Positions 62,134 through 64,000 of a stretch of 64,000 bases of DNA are shown piece after piece. How positions within the stretch are numbered: position 1 is the stretch's first letter; each line of letters starts with the position of its first letter. The DNA comes from Mycobacterium colombiense (GTDB lineage Bacteria > Actinomycetota > Actinomycetes > Mycobacteriales > Mycobacteriaceae): assembly GCF_001665835.1 (NCBI RefSeq), contig NZ_LZSX01000073.1, forward strand, positions 248,001 through 312,000. The letters are read 5' to 3'. The position numbers were made by a program, and so were the translations under genes. The notes beneath the pieces are model-generated. The model made no database searches and was not told the DNA's origin. It saw only the letters and a program-made list of their open reading frames with translations.

Positions 62134-62748
62134 GTGCCCGTCGCGCGGCGATACGACACGCTCCTCGCCAAGGGCGAGGACCGCAAACAGCGGATTCTCG
62201 ACGTCGCGCAACGGCTGCTCACCCGCAACGGCTGGCGCAGCACAACGCTCGCCCAGATCGCCGGCGAAGCCGGCGTCACCCCGGCCGGGCTGCTGCATCA
62301 CTTCGAATCGAAGGAGCAGCTGCTGCACGCCGTGCTCGATGCCCGCGACCTCGATGACGACACCCATGCCGACCGGACCGGCGACCTGTTCGACCAGATC
62401 GCCGCGGTCGCGGACCGTATTCACCGGGCGCCCGAACTGGTGGGCACGTTCACGGTGCTGCTGGTCGAGAACATCCTTCCCGAGGCCCCGCTGCACGACC
62501 GCATGCTGGCCAGGCACCGGGCCGCGACCGACATCGTCGCCGATCTCATCCGTCGCGGCCAGGCCGACGGCCGGTACCGCGACGACATAGACCCCGCCGT
62601 CAAGGCAGTGGAAATCCTCGCCTTCGTCCACGGAATGGAAACCACATGGTTGCTCGATCCATCGATACCGCTATCCGAGGTGTTCAAGCAGTACGCCCAG
62701 ACACTGGCGCGGGATTTCGCGCCCCCGAAGACTCGCGAGACGAGATGA
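62134..62748 (+). CDS. TetR-family transcriptional regulator
   Basis: A 204-residue TetR: 'RKQRILDVAQRLLTRNGWRSTTLAQIAGEAGVTPAGLLHHFESKEQLLHAVLDARD' forms the DNA-binding domain, followed by a helical ligand domain with 'VENILPEAPLHDRMLARHRAATDIVADLI'. GTG at 62134 with ACGGAG upstream is the best start. It overlaps the next gene by ATGA. The inverted repeat at 62056 lies just before it. Target operon beyond its own is unknown. Confidence 0.9.
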   Translation: MPVARRYDTLLAKGEDRKQRILDVAQRLLTRNGWRSTTLAQIAGEAGVTPAGLLHHFESKEQLLHAVLDARDLDDDTHADRTGDLFDQIAAVADRIHRAPELVGTFTVLLVENILPEAPLHDRMLARHRAATDIVADLIRRGQADGRYRDDIDPAVKAVEILAFVHGMETTWLLDPSIPLSEVFKQYAQTLARDFAPPKTRETR

Positions 62749-63251
62749 GGTACCGGCTCGACGTCGTCGCCGCCACCGTCGTCGACGTGGTGAGATTCGC
62801 CGGCGGCTGGATCTTCGACCGGTCGATGGCGGGTTGGGACGTGACCGTACTGGTCGCAGACCACCCGGACGACCGGCCCCTGCAGATCATCGGCGCACAG
62901 GTGCTCGACCTCGAAGAGGCGCTGGCGTCGGTGCAATCTCGGCCCCGTCCGCAGGCCCTGGCCGCCGGGGCGGACCTGTTCGGCTGCGACGCGCGGGTGC
63001 GCCAGGGCGTGCTGCAGGCCCTCGATCACGGCGTCACCGAGGTCACGCTATGGGGGGAGAGCTGGCCGTCCGAGCTCGACGAAAGCGTCGGCCTGGTGCA
63101 ACACCAGCTGAGCATGGCCGCGCAGACGTTCAAGGCCCAGGCGTTGGCGGCCGCGGCCGCACCGCCCGCCCCGATCGGTCACGTGGAGACCTTCCGCAGT
63201 GGGCTGCTGGCATGGCCCTCGGTCGCCTCCGACCTGGTCCCCGCCAGCTAG
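62745..63251 (+). CDS. Hypothetical protein coupled to TetR
   Basis: A 168-residue soluble protein starting at the ATG that overlaps the TetR stop (ATGA). It begins 'RYRLDVVAATVVDVVRFAGGWIFDRSMAGWDVTVLV' and contains an 'LGCDARVRQGVL'-type middle and an Ala/Pro-rich segment. No catalytic motif or membrane helix is evident. I do not recognise a characterised family. Translational coupling implies a role tied to the regulator or its ligand. Confidence 0.78.
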   Translation: MRYRLDVVAATVVDVVRFAGGWIFDRSMAGWDVTVLVADHPDDRPLQIIGAQVLDLEEALASVQSRPRPQALAAGADLFGCDARVRQGVLQALDHGVTEVTLWGESWPSELDESVGLVQHQLSMAAQTFKAQALAAAAAPPAPIGHVETFRSGLLAWPSVASDLVPAS

Positions 63252-63367
63252 CCGACCCGGGAGCCGCGAAACCACACAGCCCGCGCGATTCGCCCGCGTT
63301 TTGACGTCGGGACTGGGGTCCGTCGTTGACGACCACCAGGCCGTGTGAAAATGTAATACTCATCCGC

Positions 63368-63382
63368 GAGAGGCACGTTCTC
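63368..63382. promoter_or_regulatory. Degenerate GAGAAT-N3-ATTCTC-like site before a P450 gene
   Basis: GAGAGG-CAC-GTTCTC matches 9 of 12 arm positions, 27 bp before the P450 ATG. TAATACT at 63354 may be a -10 element. Weak but well placed. Confidence 0.35.
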
Positions 63383-63408
63383 ACTAGCCGAGATTCAAGG
63401 AGCAGGAG

Positions 63409-64000
63409 ATGGCGAGCGAATTCTCCGAGTTGGACTTCTTCCGCGGCAGCGAGCTCATCGAGAACCCGTACCCCTACTACGAGGCGCTCCGCGAGCGCTG
63501 CCCCGTGACGCGGGAGAGCCATCACGACGTCACCATGATCACCGGTTGGGACGAAGCGTGCGCGGTGCTCAACGACGCCGAGACGTGGTCCTCGTGCATC
63601 TCGGTCACCGGCCCATTTCCCGGCTTTCCGGTCCCGATCGAGGGTGACGACATCACCGAGTTGATCGAGCAGCACCGCGACGAGTTGCCCTTCAGTGACC
63701 AGCTGCCCACGCTTGATCCGCCGACCCACACCAACCACCGCTCCCTGATGATGCGGCTGATCACCCCCAAGCGCCTCAAGGAGAACGAGGACGCCATGTG
63801 GGCGCTCGCCGACCAGGCGCTCGACGACTTTCTCGCGCCGGGGCGCGGCGAGTGGATCAAGGGCTTCGCGGGCCCGTTTACGCTGCTGGTCATCGCCGAC
63901 CTGCTCGGAGTGCCGATGGAGGACCGCGACAAGTTCGTCAAGGGCATCGCTGAGCACGCGGGTGGCGGCATCGGGGGCACCAAGGGATCCCTGGCCCACA
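63409..64000 (+). CDS. Cytochrome P450, N-terminal part
   Basis: The first 197 residues of a P450, cut by the window end. 'NPYPYYEALRERCPVTRESHHDVTMITGWDEACAVLNDAETWSS' is the N-terminal P450 strand and B-helix region. 'PTLDPPTHTNHRSLMMRLITPKRLKENE' is the C-helix with the heme-contacting His/Arg pattern, and 'FTLLVIADLLGVPMEDRDKF' the E/F region. AAGGAGCAGG precedes the ATG. The heme loop lies outside the window. A degenerate GAGAAT-type site is upstream. Confidence 0.9.
   Translation, partial: MASEFSELDFFRGSELIENPYPYYEALRERCPVTRESHHDVTMITGWDEACAVLNDAETWSSCISVTGPFPGFPVPIEGDDITELIEQHRDELPFSDQLPTLDPPTHTNHRSLMMRLITPKRLKENEDAMWALADQALDDFLAPGRGEWIKGFAGPFTLLVIADLLGVPMEDRDKFVKGIAEHAGGGIGGTKGSLAH

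Overview
The window is high-GC actinobacterial DNA, most likely from a non-tuberculous Mycobacterium. The evidence is the dense packing of FadE-type acyl-CoA dehydrogenases, CoA ligases and thiolases, a mycofactocin-type short-chain dehydrogenase, DUF5313- and multicopper-oxidase-type genes, frequent GTG/TTG starts, and ATGA or TAGTG stop/start overlaps. I see no rRNA, tRNA, CRISPR array, insertion sequence or phage gene. Nearly everything is catabolic: oxygenases, CoA activation, beta-oxidation, ring- and C-C-cleaving hydrolases, and the regulators that control them.

Layout. (1) 1-11.5 kb: end of an F420-type oxidoreductase, a SnoaL-like protein, a minus-strand operon (ferredoxin, small alpha-beta-barrel protein, amidohydrolase) divergent from a CoA ligase/FadE/FadE/enoyl-CoA hydratase operon, then a hydrolase and CDF-like transporter, a phenolic acid decarboxylase, and a thiolase plus MeaB-like GTPase. 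(2) 11.5-16.3 kb: a degenerate E1-alpha-like protein, a NarL-type two-component pair, and a lower-GC patch with a methyltransferase and a CTP-synthase-C-terminal-like protein. (3) 16.4-28 kb: an IclR-controlled divergent unit resembling the mhp (arylpropionate) meta-cleavage system, with MhpA-, MhpB- and MhpC-like proteins but with KstD-like, LLM, SDR and cyclase genes in place of mhpDEF. (4) 28-35.6 kb: a Tat-exported multicopper oxidase, two NAD(P)-dependent oxidoreductases, and a four-gene glycosyltransferase operon. (5) 35.8-45.8 kb: a TetR gene heading a co-directional run of ferredoxin, P450, amidohydrolase, two M24 proteins, crotonase, double-domain CoA transferase and SDR. (6) 45.8-64 kb: MarR unit, mycofactocin-type SDR, a TetR regulator divergent from a FadE, a seven-gene minus-strand operon (CMD, Rieske oxygenase, small protein, amidohydrolase, SnoaL-like, two FadE), a plus-strand operon (amidohydrolase, FadE, crotonase, thiolase), another TetR unit, and the start of a P450.

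The most notable observation is a perfect inverted repeat, GAGAAT-N3-ATTCTC, found by eye at five places and only in promoter regions here (2952, 9429, 48640, 49494, 56988). Weaker versions occur at 57272 and 63368. It lies upstream of the ferredoxin/CoA-ligase pair of operons, the thiolase-MeaB operon, the mycofactocin-type SDR, the divergent TetR/FadE pair and the Rieske operon. The simplest reading is that the TetR encoded at 48721-49437 binds this sequence and coordinates one scattered pathway: Rieske hydroxylation, dehydrogenation, CoA activation, beta-oxidation and thiolysis of an unidentified cyclic or aromatic carboxylate.

A second TetR (35839) has its own 22-bp operator, TTAAATCAA-N4-TTGACTTAA, copied in front of the SDR at 30769. 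IclR, MarR and the 62134 TetR each have a separate inverted repeat beside their genes. Several enzymes have lost expected catalytic residues: one M24 protein, one amidohydrolase, the CTP-synthase-like protein and the E1-alpha-like protein. These are candidates for new functions.
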